The notes: generated by a model not told the origin, from the letters alone. A stretch of 64,000 nt of DNA from Arcanobacterium_A hippocoleae (GCF_031456295.1 NZ_JAVDUJ010000001.1:1550001-1614000), one strand, 5' to 3'. Shown: positions 53,015-62,000, numbered from the stretch's first letter. Numbers and translations: made by a program.

Positions 53015-53824
53015 TCAAATAAATTCGTGTGGGTTGAAATCTGCAATGTCGATTGTGGTGACCCGTGAAAGTGGAATCGTAAAAGCATTTACATCATATT
53101 CAAGATCGATGATCTTTAATCCGCGATCTTCCAGTTCTGCAAGAGACAGCGAAAGATATTCGCGGAAGCAAAGTACTGCTACTTCATGCCCGGCATCAAG
53201 GAGCATCTCGATTTGCGGAAGATAATCTACATCATGCGATGCGATCACTACTTTCGCGCCAGGCTTATCCTGGACGATTGCTTCAATCGTTTTCTGGATC
53301 CCGATATCAACAATTTTTAATTCCGGATCTTGCGAAGTGAGCAAAATCGGCTGCCATCCAATTGCCAGCAATGCTTGTACGAAGCTGGTCGCCACGCGTT
53401 GTGATGCATTCAGGAAGAAAAGACCTTGTGCACTTGAGCGAGGATCCGCATTTGTCTGCTCTTCGGACATCAGTTCTGCAACTATTTCAGCAGATGAAGG
53501 AGGCGATACAACAGTGGAATTGCTATTTGACTGTGTGGGGGAAGCATCGCGATGAAAGCTGTGATTGAAGATTGCTGGTGTTACGTGTGAGGGGGGTACC
53601 GACGCGGAATCATCTTCGCTGATATGTGCAATGCTTTCGGGATCATGATGTGCAAGTGCAGCTCCTGCTGATTGCGGATAGTCGCGCTGGGGCTGCCACG
53701 GGTTGTAATGCAATACGCGATCCCAGCGGGGGCGCTCTTCGCCTCGCGGAAAACGCTTCAAAATGTTTACGCCGAGAGTTGCGTCAATGTTTTCACCATC
53801 AATAAGAAAATAAATCGTATCCAT
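53015..53824 (-). CDS. NYN (PIN-like) domain protein
   Basis: A 269-residue protein with an NYN/PIN-like nuclease fold. It begins MDTIYFLIDGENIDATLGVN with the first acidic residues, continues FPRGEERPRWDRVLHYNPWQ, and ends with VVIASHDVDYLPQIEMLLDA and VAVLCFREYLS. The Asp residues of DGEN and SHDVD would bind metal. A Ser/Pro/Asn-rich stretch of about 75 residues (about 65-140) interrupts the domain and is probably a disordered loop. ATG 53824 starts directly at the conserved beginning; an ATG at 53920 would add 32 unrelated residues. NYN proteins often cut RNA, but this branch is uncharacterised. Confidence 0.8.
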   Translation of the reverse strand: MDTIYFLIDGENIDATLGVNILKRFPRGEERPRWDRVLHYNPWQPQRDYPQSAGAALAHHDPESIAHISEDDSASVPPSHVTPAIFNHSFHRDASPTQSNSNSTVVSPPSSAEIVAELMSEEQTNADPRSSAQGLFFLNASQRVATSFVQALLAIGWQPILLTSQDPELKIVDIGIQKTIEAIVQDKPGAKVVIASHDVDYLPQIEMLLDAGHEVAVLCFREYLSLSLAELEDRGLKIIDLEYDVNAFTIPLSRVTTIDIADFNPHEFI

Positions 53825-53910
53825 AAGTGCATCGTACCCGGAAACACGATCATTATCCCGGTGAAACCGAGATGTTTCAAATTTAGCGAAAAGTTTTCTC
53901 TGAATATATA

Positions 53911-53941
53911 CAGGGTGCACTTCACGATGAAGCGCACCCTG
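53911..53941 (-). terminator. Terminator of the pspA gene
   Basis: CAGGGTGC (53911-53918) pairs with GCACCCTG (53934-53941) around an inner CTTCA/TGAAG stem. Leftward it is followed by TATATATTCAG. Confidence 0.65.
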
Positions 53942-53986
53942 AGGTATATTTATTCATTTTTCTTCTTTGAATAAATACAATTTAGT

Positions 53987-54742
53987 TTAGTAAGCGGTGA
54001 AATCACGGCTCTCAATTGCTTTTGGCTCTTCACCAGCGTTGAGTGCCGCCAAACGAGCTTCGATTTCTGCATCCATGCTGGAAACTTCGAGTTCAGCAAA
54101 TGGATCTGCGAATGCAGCGGCTGAGATTTCTGCACGCCCGGCAGCAAGTGCTTCTTCGCGGCGGATCTTATCTTCAAAGCGGCCCAGTTCGGAAGTTGGG
54201 TCAAGCACATTGATTGCTGCCATTGCCTGATGCACCTGATTTTGTGCTGCAACAGATTTCTGGCGCGCTACTAGCTGATCGCGAGTATTGCGCAGTTCGG
54301 TCAGCTTTCCGCGCATTTGTGCCAATCCGTCCTTCAATTTTGCCACTACTTCTTCTTGTGAGGCAATCAGCGGTTCGGCATCTTTTGCTTCTTTTTCAGC
54401 TGAGATCTGACGGTCGAGAGCCACTTTGGCGAGGTTATTGAACTTCTCGGCTCCTTCTGGATTACCTGCTTCCGTCAGTTCTTTTGCCTTGCGCACGGCT
54501 GCTGCGGCCTTTTGCCCCCATTCGCGAGCCGATTCGATATCTTCGCGATAATCAGCTTCAGCTAAACGGAGATTGCCAACAGTGACAGCCACAGCGTCTT
54601 CTGCTTCGGCAATTGAATTGGTGTAATCACGAACCATTTGGTCGAGCATTTTTTGTGGATCTTCAGCACGATCTAGGAGTGCGTTGATATTTGCTCGTGC
54701 GAGTTGACCGATCCGACCCAGGATCGATTGCTTTTCAGCCAT
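53987..54742 (-). CDS. pspA: PspA/IM30 (Vipp1) family membrane-stress protein
   Basis: A 251-residue ESCRT-III-like protein. It is almost entirely coiled coil. It starts EKQSILGRIGQLARANINAL, then LLDRAEDPQKMLDQMVRDY and continues with long Ala/Glu/Lys heptads to about 190, ending in an acidic tail. Such proteins polymerise on stressed membranes and limit proton leakage. ATG 54742 follows AAAGGGAAAATCTT and gives the normal family N-terminus; an earlier ATG at 54775 is not needed. The TPM-domain gene lies about 100 bases upstream on the same strand, a frequent partnership. Confidence 0.95.
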   Translation of the reverse strand: MAEKQSILGRIGQLARANINALLDRAEDPQKMLDQMVRDYTNSIAEAEDAVAVTVGNLRLAEADYREDIESAREWGQKAAAAVRKAKELTEAGNPEGAEKFNNLAKVALDRQISAEKEAKDAEPLIASQEEVVAKLKDGLAQMRGKLTELRNTRDQLVARQKSVAAQNQVHQAMAAINVLDPTSELGRFEDKIRREEALAAGRAEISAAAFADPFAELEVSSMDAEIEARLAALNAGEEPKAIESRDFTAY

Positions 54743-54846
54743 AAGATTTTCCCTTTCTGAGTGAAATCCGTACAAAAATATAGTATCGAAAAAGTGCCTG
54801 TGCTCACGCTGTGAAGCGAATATTTGGCGGATGGCGTATTGCGCGC

Positions 54847-56736
54847 CTAGAAGCCTTTGCGTCCGCCGCCGAATCCGCTCTCGCTGCCGCCACCAAATCC
54901 GGTGAACCCGCCGCCAAAATCGCTGAAACTGCTGCCGCGATCATGATCGTTGAAGATTCCATTTAAGACGGAAGAGACAATCATGCCGGCAAGAAAATCT
55001 CCACCGGAGTTACTTCCCACACGCATTTTTTCTTGCGAAAGTGCGCGTTCGGCGGTGTGTATACTTTGCTGAGCGGCAGAAATTGCCTCTTGATAGATTG
55101 TGATTTGTTGTGCGAGTGGAGCGGTTGCGGCGCGTTGATAATGCGCTTTTGCGCGGGCCAATAAAGTTCGTGAATTTGCTCCTACGCCTGATCTGTAGCG
55201 ATGGATAAACTCATCAGCTGCCGTAATCGTATCTTGGGCGGTGTGCATTACGATTTTTACATTCTCCTGCAGCCGCTGATGCACCTCAGCTGCTTCGCGG
55301 ACGGGAGCGAGCAGGGCATCTAGTTTTGCTTCAGTTTCTTTCAGTTCTGCATTTAATGCAAGATAATCGGGATTAGTGGTTGATTTCGCCCGCGAAATCA
55401 ATGCTTCGGCGACAGTTTTCGCTTCGCTAATCAACGGATTTTGGTGACCGAGTTTGTTTGCATCGGAGATATCTGCCGTCAGTGATGCAATATTTGCAGC
55501 GAAACGCTCTTTTGCTGCGCCGAGTTCTTGTGGCGCAGCATCGATTCGCGTAAATAAAGTTGCAGCTTGACTCAGGGTTTCTTCTGCCATCTTTGCGTAT
55601 GGCACTGCTGAATTACGATCATTGGTAGCAAGGTGTGTCTGGGCTTGTTGTAATGAATTTTCGACGGCTGTAAGAAGCGACTCAATTTGTGCCGGATAGG
55701 TTTGCAAAGATTGCAGCATTGCAGCTGGGAATTTCAGCTTCAGGTGGTCGATTTTTGCGGCTAAAAGCGGAATTTGTGTGCGAAGTTCGCTTACACGTGT
55801 GCTTAATTCAGCAGTTTTTTCCGGTACTCGTGCAGCGAGATCACGTAGTTTCTGAAAATCTTCCTGTTGTGCTTTTAGGGCGTCATCGGCTTGTTGTACG
55901 AGGGCTAAAATTTCCTGGTTCATTTGCCGTTGTTGCGCTGGCGTTTCTGGATCTGGATCATCAAGCAGGCGACGGATGGCAAAACCGTGGTCGAGGGCGT
56001 CTTTGGCTTCCTGTAAAGTTTTCGCAAACTCTTGCGTGGCTTGCAAGCCAAATTCGGCGCGCGCAAACTCTACTTCCGCTGCTGCTGAACGCACTGCGTC
56101 GTCAGTTTTCAGCAATGCGCTGGAAGCTTCTTCGGAAAGAGTTTGCAAATCTTTTGCAGCGGCTGCTGCGCGCTGTTTTTTCTTGCGTCTGGAAAATATC
56201 CAAAGGCAGCCTCCGATTACTACCGCGCCGCCAACTAATCCGATCATTCCACCGCTACTAGGGGATTTGAGCGAACCGCCGTTAACGAGGGTGGATACAT
56301 TTTCAGCTAATTTGGTAATGCCTGCATCCCATTTTTCGGCTTTTAGCAGACCAAGTACTTCGGGATTTAGCGCTTCGTCTAACTTTTTCTGGGTGATTCC
56401 TTCTTTTTTATGCGCGTAGAAGCCAAGTTCACGGGTAGTAGTGGAAATCGCGACAAGACCGTCGTATTTTTGCAAACCGGTAAGATTGAATGTTTGCTTC
56501 ACCCAGTCTTGGGCATCCATTCCTGAAAAGTCCTTGACGAGAACCACCCATAAATCAGCGCCGGGCACTTCCGTGATTTTTGCCAATAATGCAGAGTCGT
56601 CTTTTACTGCTTTTGCTGAGTCGATAAAATTACTCGATAGTGCAAAGGGTTCTTCGGCAAAGGCTGGCAAAGACGTGAAAAACAAAGTGCTTAGCGCTGC
56701 AACACCAGTAAAAATACGAGAGAGTCTGCGCGTCAT
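54847..56736 (-). CDS. TPM-domain membrane protein with coiled-coil stalk
   Basis: A 629-residue exported protein. A signal peptide (about 1-27) is followed by a TPM domain (about 35-150) with LWVVLVKDFSGMDAQDWVKQ, KYDGLVAISTTTRELGFYA and KWDAGITKLAENVS. A membrane helix lies at about 163-183 (MIGLVGGAVVIGGCLWIF). A long Ala/Gln/Glu coiled coil fills about 190-570, and the end is glycine- and phenylalanine-rich (FGGGFTGFGGGSESGFGGG). TPM proteins are linked to membrane repair and photosystem turnover. It precedes pspA on the same strand, suggesting joint work in envelope stress. Confidence 0.88.
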   Translation of the reverse strand: MTRRLSRIFTGVAALSTLFFTSLPAFAEEPFALSSNFIDSAKAVKDDSALLAKITEVPGADLWVVLVKDFSGMDAQDWVKQTFNLTGLQKYDGLVAISTTTRELGFYAHKKEGITQKKLDEALNPEVLGLLKAEKWDAGITKLAENVSTLVNGGSLKSPSSGGMIGLVGGAVVIGGCLWIFSRRKKKQRAAAAAKDLQTLSEEASSALLKTDDAVRSAAAEVEFARAEFGLQATQEFAKTLQEAKDALDHGFAIRRLLDDPDPETPAQQRQMNQEILALVQQADDALKAQQEDFQKLRDLAARVPEKTAELSTRVSELRTQIPLLAAKIDHLKLKFPAAMLQSLQTYPAQIESLLTAVENSLQQAQTHLATNDRNSAVPYAKMAEETLSQAATLFTRIDAAPQELGAAKERFAANIASLTADISDANKLGHQNPLISEAKTVAEALISRAKSTTNPDYLALNAELKETEAKLDALLAPVREAAEVHQRLQENVKIVMHTAQDTITAADEFIHRYRSGVGANSRTLLARAKAHYQRAATAPLAQQITIYQEAISAAQQSIHTAERALSQEKMRVGSNSGGDFLAGMIVSSVLNGIFNDHDRGSSFSDFGGGFTGFGGGSESGFGGGRKGF

Positions 56737-57180
56737 GTAGCGGCTCCTTTAAGTGGATGAAAGATGCAGGGCATTTGCATCATGGAAGTTTTTGAACTGT
56801 CTTAAATCTACCAATGCTGACGGGTGAAAGTCTTGGATCTGAAAAGTTCATGCCAAGAGCGAAGTAGTGTGAAATTACGCCTGGAAAAGGATCAATAATT
56901 TATTGGGACTAGGGAAGCGCCCGAAAAGGTGAGACAATGGCAAAGAAACGTGATAGAAAAGGAAAGATTAGCTTTTGATAAGTGTGTGCAGCAGAGAAAA
57001 GCTCAAAGTTGGCGAGCCAGGTAGGCAAAATGCCAAATATTGAGTATCTTTAGTGAACGCACAAGATTGCGATTTCCTGATAAAGAAAATGTAAATAGCA
57101 ATGATTCCAGCTGGAAGATCGCAAAATGCGAGTACGAAAGCTGGAATGCTGCAGATAAATCTACGAAACGGAGAGTTGAA
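56737..57180. other. Divergent intergenic region with a structured leader
   Basis: No gene supported; a rightward frame from 57040 is merely the cold-shock frame extended upstream. A compound hairpin at 57104-57147 (ATTCCAGCT/AGCTGGAAT outer, TCGCA-AAA-TGCGA inner) lies 33 bases before the cold-shock start. Confidence 0.6.
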
Positions 57181-57555
57181 GTGCCTACAGGAAAAGTGAA
57201 GTTCTTTGATGATGCTAAGGGCTTTGGTTTTATCGCGGGCGATGACGGCGAACAAGTTTATTTGCCCAAGAGTGCAGTGCCCCTTGGGGTGCGCTTGCGT
57301 CCAGGGATGCGTGTGGAGTACGGCGTTGGTGATACGCGTCGTGGGCCGGCAGCCCTGCAGCTTTCTGTGATCGCAAAGGAAAAGTCGCTTGCTGAGCAGG
57401 CGCGTCGGAAGCCTGAAGAGATCCTACCGTTGATCGAAGATTTGATCAAAGTGCTTGACGCTTCTACTGATCAGCTCCGGCGTGGGCGGTATCCAGAGCA
57501 CGGTGGGCCAATTGCGCAAGCTCTGCGTGAATTAGCGAAGGATTTTGATGTCTGA
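57181..57555 (+). CDS. Cold-shock domain protein with C-terminal extension
   Basis: A 124-residue protein. The cold-shock domain (about 1-67) has VPTGKVKFFDDAKGFGFIAG (RNP1) and QVYLPKSAVP in place of the usual VFVH (RNP2); aromatic residues of RNP1 are kept. A C-terminal region of about 55 residues (RRKPEEILPLIEDLIKVLDA) is characteristic of the actinobacterial CspB-like proteins found next to DUF3027. The start is GTG 57181 behind GGAGAGTTGAA. It probably binds single-stranded RNA. Its stop overlaps the start of the DUF3027 gene by 8 bases. Confidence 0.92.
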   Translation: MPTGKVKFFDDAKGFGFIAGDDGEQVYLPKSAVPLGVRLRPGMRVEYGVGDTRRGPAALQLSVIAKEKSLAEQARRKPEEILPLIEDLIKVLDASTDQLRRGRYPEHGGPIAQALRELAKDFDV

Positions 57556-58342
57556 AATTCGGATTTCGCCGAAGCAGAAGCTTGCGAAAGAAAAAGTACT
57601 TGCTGCAGCTGTTGATGTCGCACGTGAAGCGCTTAGTGATGTGACGGCAATGGAGAATGTAGGTGCTCACGCAGGATTAGTGCAGGAAGCTGAGCGTGTA
57701 GTGACACACGCATTTGTATGCTTATTGCCTGGATATCGTGGCTGGTATTGGACGGTCACTTTGGCCCGGGCGGCACGGAAAACAAAAGTTACGGTGAATG
57801 AAGTTTCGATTCGTCCAGGGGAAGAAGCACTGCTTGCTCCACAGTGGATCCCCTGGGCGCAACGGCTTACACCGCAAGATATCGGCCCGTCGGATCGGCT
57901 GCCGTATCAGCCTGATGATGAAAATCTGGCACGCTATGATGCTGAGTTGCTGCACGGATATGAAGAAACTGGGCTTGATCTTGATGCGGCTGAGCAGTGG
58001 GAGCTGGGATTGGGGCGTGCGCGGACCCTTTCTGATCACGGGCGGAAGGCGGCTTTCAGGCGTTGGTATCGATCTGATGCTGGGCCGCGGAATCAAGCGA
58101 CTCGCGATGCGAAAGCACCCTGTTCGACTTGTGGCTACCTGTTGAAGATGGCAGGTAGTGCGCGGCAAATGTTTGGGGTGTGTGCTAATGAGTGGTCGCC
58201 ATTTGATGGGCGGGCAGTTTCGCTTGATCATGGTTGCGGCGCACATTCTGAGACGGATGTGAAACAAACTACACAATTGTGGGTGGAATCGAATCCCGTC
58301 ATTGATGAAGCGGAAGTTGAATATTTTGCGGATGAAAAGTAA
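57548..58342 (+). CDS. DUF3027 family protein
   Basis: A 264-residue actinobacterial protein. Family features: HAFVCLLPGYRGWYWTVTLA near 55-75, EVSIRPGEEALLAPQWIPWA near 95-115, then RTLSDHGRKAAFRRWYRSDA and a zinc-like pair CSTCGYLLKMAGSARQMFGV followed by CANEWSPFDGR and DHGCGAHSE. The Cys/His set could hold a metal. No function is known. ATG 57548 overlaps the upstream cold-shock gene, which together with conserved neighbourhood suggests a shared role in RNA metabolism (inference). Confidence 0.88.
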   Translation: MSEIRISPKQKLAKEKVLAAAVDVAREALSDVTAMENVGAHAGLVQEAERVVTHAFVCLLPGYRGWYWTVTLARAARKTKVTVNEVSIRPGEEALLAPQWIPWAQRLTPQDIGPSDRLPYQPDDENLARYDAELLHGYEETGLDLDAAEQWELGLGRARTLSDHGRKAAFRRWYRSDAGPRNQATRDAKAPCSTCGYLLKMAGSARQMFGVCANEWSPFDGRAVSLDHGCGAHSETDVKQTTQLWVESNPVIDEAEVEYFADEK

Positions 58343-58445
58343 GTCTCCGCACATTTTTCAGATGGCTATCTCGCGATGTGTCGCGATTGCGTCCATACTG
58401 TGAGCGGTTCTTGAGTTGTTGTTCGCCGCTGTTCACACTGGTTGA

Positions 58446-59936
58446 GTGAATAATATTAACGGTACTGCTCCAGCAAAGCAGAAGAAGCAACAGCAAAGCT
58501 CAGCAAGTTTCCTTGAGCGGGTATTCCAGTTATCGGCTCGTGGTACGAATATTGCGCGTGAATTGCGTGGTGGTTTTGTCACCTTCCTCTCGATGGTTTA
58601 CATCCTTGTGTTGAATCCGATCATTCTTTCAGGGAAAGACTCTACTGGCGCTTATCTCGGCGGTGGGGCTGAGCCGAATATCGTCGCGATTGCGGCTGGA
58701 ACTGCCCTCGTTGCAGGCGTGATGACCTTCCTGATGGGGGCAATCGCGAACTTCCCACTCGCGCTTGCAGCAGGTTTAGGGCTAAATTCCGTTGTGGCAT
58801 ATGCGCTCGTGCAAATCCCTGGAATGACCTGGGCTGACGGTATGGGCATTATTGTGATCGAAGGTATCGTGATCGTACTGCTCGTGCTGACGGGCTTGCG
58901 TGAAGCGATTTTCCGTGCGGTGCCGAAATTCTTACGCATCGCAATTTCTGTGGGTATCGGGATGTTCATCTCCCTGATTGGTTTTTCAAACGCAGGGCTC
59001 GTGAAAGGGAATAAGGCTGGTCCGACACTCCTCAATTTTGGTAATGCCGGCTCAATTGATACGTGGCCGCTATTCGTCTTTATCCTTGGTCTGTTCCTGA
59101 CCTTCCTGCTCATGGCGCGTCGTGTACCAGGGGCAATTTTGATTGGGATGACGAGCACCACGATTTTCGGATTCATTCTCGAAGCTGTGCTGCATCTTGG
59201 TGCAGTTAGTGAAGAGAATCCGGGCGGTTGGATCAGCTCGGTGCCGGCAATCAATGGTCCGCTTGTACAGACTCCGCACTTTGAGACGCTTGGCGAATTT
59301 TCGCTTGTTGGTCCGTTCCAGAAGTTGGGTGTGATCACGGTTGTGGTACTTGCATTCACAGTGATGTTGGCCGATTTCTTTGACACGATGGGGACGATGG
59401 TGGCTGTCGCTGCTGAAGGTAAATTGCTTGACGCAGAAGGGAATCCGCCGCGTACCCGCTCGATCTTGATGATTGATTCTGTGGCTGCGATCGCCGGTGG
59501 TCTTGGCGGTGTATCTTCCAATACTTCCTTTGTCGAATCCACTTCAGGTGTAGCCGATGGTGCGCGCACTGGTCTTGCGTCCGTCTTTACTGGAATCTTT
59601 TTCTTGCTTGCAACTTTCCTGGCACCGCTAGTGGCGCTTGTGCCTAGTGAAGCAGCTGCTCCGGCGCTTGTTGCGGTGGGTGTGCTCATGATGATGCAAG
59701 TGGCAGAAATCAAATGGGATGATTTTTCCGTTGCTGTGCCGGCCTTCTTGACGATCGCATTTATGCCGTTTGGGTACTCGATCACTGTCGGTATTGGTGT
59801 GGGCTTCATTGTGTACGTAATTATGGAGTCGGTGATGGGGAGAATCAGGAAAGTACACCCGTTGATGTGGGTTGTCGCTGGACTTTTCGTGATCTACTTC
59901 CTGAATGGGCCAATTCAGCGGATGCTTTTGGGATAA
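58446..59936 (+). CDS. AzgA-type adenine/guanine/hypoxanthine permease (NCS2)
   Basis: A 496-residue proton symporter for purine bases with about 12-14 helices. Family motifs are RGGFVTFLSMVYILVLNPII near 40-60, AAGLGLNSVVAYALV near 105, MLADFFDTMGTMVAVAAEG near 305 and SNTSFVESTSGVADGARTGL near 355. The FFDTMGT and TSFVES forms mark the AzgA branch rather than the xanthine/uric acid one. The start is GTG 58446. No purine riboswitch consensus was recognised in the 103-base leader. It ends before a clear terminator. Confidence 0.93.
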   Translation: MNNINGTAPAKQKKQQQSSASFLERVFQLSARGTNIARELRGGFVTFLSMVYILVLNPIILSGKDSTGAYLGGGAEPNIVAIAAGTALVAGVMTFLMGAIANFPLALAAGLGLNSVVAYALVQIPGMTWADGMGIIVIEGIVIVLLVLTGLREAIFRAVPKFLRIAISVGIGMFISLIGFSNAGLVKGNKAGPTLLNFGNAGSIDTWPLFVFILGLFLTFLLMARRVPGAILIGMTSTTIFGFILEAVLHLGAVSEENPGGWISSVPAINGPLVQTPHFETLGEFSLVGPFQKLGVITVVVLAFTVMLADFFDTMGTMVAVAAEGKLLDAEGNPPRTRSILMIDSVAAIAGGLGGVSSNTSFVESTSGVADGARTGLASVFTGIFFLLATFLAPLVALVPSEAAAPALVAVGVLMMMQVAEIKWDDFSVAVPAFLTIAFMPFGYSITVGIGVGFIVYVIMESVMGRIRKVHPLMWVVAGLFVIYFLNGPIQRMLLG

Positions 59937-60335
59937 TTTTCCTTTTCGCGATATCGCAGGATTTTGATCTTGCGTGATGAAAATTTGATCTGTAAATGAC
60001 GGTGCTGGCTTGTTGCTGGCACCGTCATTGCTACTATTTTTTAAGCTGCAAGTTTGGCTTGTGCTGGTCGGGGTGGCTTTGGATCGGGTTGGCTGGTTCG
60101 CTTGAATAGTGGTGGGATTTGCAGAATTAGGTAATGGAATCTGCGTGTTTTGCGGTGCCCGCGCGATTGTGATCGAACTTGACTAATATGTAGATATGCG
60201 AAACGTAGAGCTGGTAGATGGATTATGGTGAGATTGTAGTTTTGTTCGTGCGGGCAAAAAAATCTCGCTTTCAGGAAAGCTGTACTTCGCGAATTGGTGG
60301 TCTGCGCTTATTGTGCATCTGGAGAAGGGGATTCG
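59937..60335. other. Non-coding gap between the purine permease and dtxR genes
   Basis: Apart from the terminator at 59995-60042, no gene or known motif was recognised. The right end must hold the dtxR promoter. No iron box was seen in front of dtxR. Confidence 0.55.
59995..60042 (+). terminator. Rho-independent terminator of the purine permease gene
   Basis: AATGACGGTGC (59995-60005) pairs perfectly with 60019-60029 and is followed by GCTACTATTTTTT. Confidence 0.92.
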
Positions 60336-61085
60336 ATGAAAGATTTGATCGATACTACTGAGATGTATTTGAAGACGGTCTTTGAGCTTTTGGAAGAGGG
60401 GGTTCCGGCATTGCGGGCGCGGATCGTTGAGCGTTTGGGGCAATCTGGGCCAACTGTTTCAGAGACGGTTGCTCGTTTGGAGCGTGATGGCTTGTTTGTG
60501 ATGCCTGACGGGAAACATATTGAATTTACTGAGCGGGGTCGTGAACTTGCCGCAGATGTGATGCGCCGGCATCGCGTGTCAGAGCGTTTATTGCAGGATG
60601 TGTTAGGGATGCCGTTGCCGCAGGTACATGCGGAAGCTTGCCGTTGGGAACATGCGCTTTCTGATGATGTGGCAAAACGGATTTATGAGCATTTGGGGCG
60701 TCCGGAATCTGATCCTTTTGGGAATCCGATCCCCTTGCATGGTACGGCTGATGCAGATCCGGCAGCAGTGAGCGAAAGTGGTCTTATTGCGCTTTCGGAA
60801 GTACCTTTAACTGATGGGGAGCCGCAGGCAGTGCAGGTGGCACGATTTGCGGAAGTATTGCAGTTTGATGCGGAACAAATCGAGTTGTTTGAAAGTGTGG
60901 GCATGCTTCCGGGTGCAGATATTATCCTGCGTGGCATGGTGGCTGACGAGCTCCTTGTGGATATCGATGCCCGGCAAGGTGTGGGGGAAACTGGCGAAAA
61001 TGTTTCCGGTGAGCGAGTCGAAAAACTTGGCTTGCCGCTTTCTGTGGCTGCGAAAATTTTCGTGCATGCGCCGAAAACTGATTAA
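60336..61085 (+). CDS. dtxR: DtxR/IdeR-family iron-dependent repressor
   Basis: A 249-residue metal-responsive repressor. It starts MKDLIDTTEMYLKTVFELLE, followed by the winged helix with RIVERLGQSGPTVSETVARL, close to diphtheria DtxR. The dimer and metal domain (about 74-140) has HRVSERLLQDVLGMPLPQVH and CRWEHALSDDVAKRI, keeping the Cys102-like ligand and His residues. A C-terminal SH3-like domain runs to the end. With Fe(II) it should bind iron boxes such as those at 17694 and 38687. ATG 60336 follows GGAGAAGGGGATTCG; the longer frame from 60294 is not needed. Confidence 0.95.
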   Translation: MKDLIDTTEMYLKTVFELLEEGVPALRARIVERLGQSGPTVSETVARLERDGLFVMPDGKHIEFTERGRELAADVMRRHRVSERLLQDVLGMPLPQVHAEACRWEHALSDDVAKRIYEHLGRPESDPFGNPIPLHGTADADPAAVSESGLIALSEVPLTDGEPQAVQVARFAEVLQFDAEQIELFESVGMLPGADIILRGMVADELLVDIDARQGVGETGENVSGERVEKLGLPLSVAAKIFVHAPKTD

Positions 61086-61102
61086 TTAGCCGCATTTTTC
61101 CT

Positions 61103-61177
61103 CGTTATTAAATTGTTACAATCGTGTGATGTAGTCCATTGTTATTAAGTTGTGATAATTCGTTGTCACATTGTTAT
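61103..61177 (+). promoter_or_regulatory. Array of TGTTAC-like hexamers in 11-bp steps upstream of the NlpC/P60 gene
   Basis: CGTTAT 61103, TGTTAC 61114, TGTGAT 61125, then TGTTAT 61140, TGTGAT 61151, and CGTTGT 61161 with TGTTAT 61172. Most steps are 11 bp, one helical turn. The pattern recalls direct-repeat sites of OmpR-family regulators, in particular MtrA (GTAAC-N5-like repeats on the other strand). Identity of the binder is inferred. Confidence 0.5.
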
Positions 61178-61247
61178 GATTATTCCAGTTCGGAAGTAAG
61201 CGCTTGCGGTAAATCGTGGGCACCGAGATTCGTTGGAGAAATAACTA

Positions 61248-62000
61248 ATGGCAGGTCGTCACCTGAAAGTTGAAGCAGTAAACAATTTCGCTGCACGGCA
61301 TGGTGTGAAGGGGCTCGCTACCGCAGCGGTAGCAGGCACGTTCGTCGGTTTTGCTTCACCTATCGCATTTGCTGCTCCAGATAATGCAAAGTCGGATGTT
61401 GAAGTTCCGGTGAAAGCTGTGGCAGCTACGGCAGAGCTGGGTGTTGAGCAGGCTGCTTTTGCTGCTCCTGTTGTAGAAGTTGAAACTGGTGCAAACGCTG
61501 CTTCGGGCTGGGATTTTGCTGATGTTGAAGTGGAAGCCGTTGCGGCTCCTGCAGCGCGGCAGAACGCTCCTGTAGCGCAGCGGAATGCTCCTGCTGCTCG
61601 CGAATCTCGTGCGGCTCGCGCGGCAGCGCCTCGTCAGGTGCAAGCTTATGCTAATGTACCGGCTTCTGGGCGTGGTGCAGCGATTGCTTCTTTCGCTCGT
61701 CAGTTCGTGGGAGCTCCCTATCGGCGTGGTGGTACCACTCCTGCTGGTTGGGATTGTTCTGGTTTTGTGAGCTACGTGTACGGTAATGCTGGTATTGGGG
61801 TACCGCGTACATCTGGTGCTCTTGCAGCCGCTGGCGTACGTGTTTCTGCAGATCAGGCACAGCCTGGAGATATTGTATGGTGGCCTGGTCATGTTGGTAT
61901 TTATACCGGCAATGGAATGCATGTTGCAGCGCAGACTCCAGCTCTTGGTACGCGCGAAACTCCATTGTATGGGAAACCTACTTTTATTCGGGTTCCGTAA
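61248..62000 (+). CDS. NlpC/P60 peptidoglycan endopeptidase
   Basis: A 250-residue secreted hydrolase. A signal region (about 1-43) ends near PIAFAAPDN. A long Ala/Val/Glu- then Ala/Arg-rich linker (about 44-138) follows. The NlpC/P60 domain (about 142-250) has the catalytic Cys170 in AGWDCSGFVSYVYG, His215 in WWPGHVGIYTG and the third residue His225 in GMHVAA. It should cut stem peptides at D-Glu-diaminopimelate/lysine bonds. ATG 61248 follows GTTGGAGAAATAACTA. An upstream array of direct repeats suggests control by an OmpR-type regulator. Confidence 0.93.
   Translation: MAGRHLKVEAVNNFAARHGVKGLATAAVAGTFVGFASPIAFAAPDNAKSDVEVPVKAVAATAELGVEQAAFAAPVVEVETGANAASGWDFADVEVEAVAAPAARQNAPVAQRNAPAARESRAARAAAPRQVQAYANVPASGRGAAIASFARQFVGAPYRRGGTTPAGWDCSGFVSYVYGNAGIGVPRTSGALAAAGVRVSADQAQPGDIVWWPGHVGIYTGNGMHVAAQTPALGTRETPLYGKPTFIRVP

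Noticed and set aside
58343..58445. Purine riboswitch in front of the purine permease
   Set aside because: The conserved loop and junction bases of the purine aptamer were not found.
58652..59809. Leftward 385-codon open frame
   Set aside because: Antisense to the AzgA permease; its Pro/Thr/Ser-rich sequence is the shadow of a membrane protein.
61086..61247. ydaO (c-di-AMP) riboswitch before the NlpC/P60 gene
   Set aside because: Expected by analogy with other actinobacteria, but the leader is too short and lacks the conserved core; a direct-repeat array is present instead.
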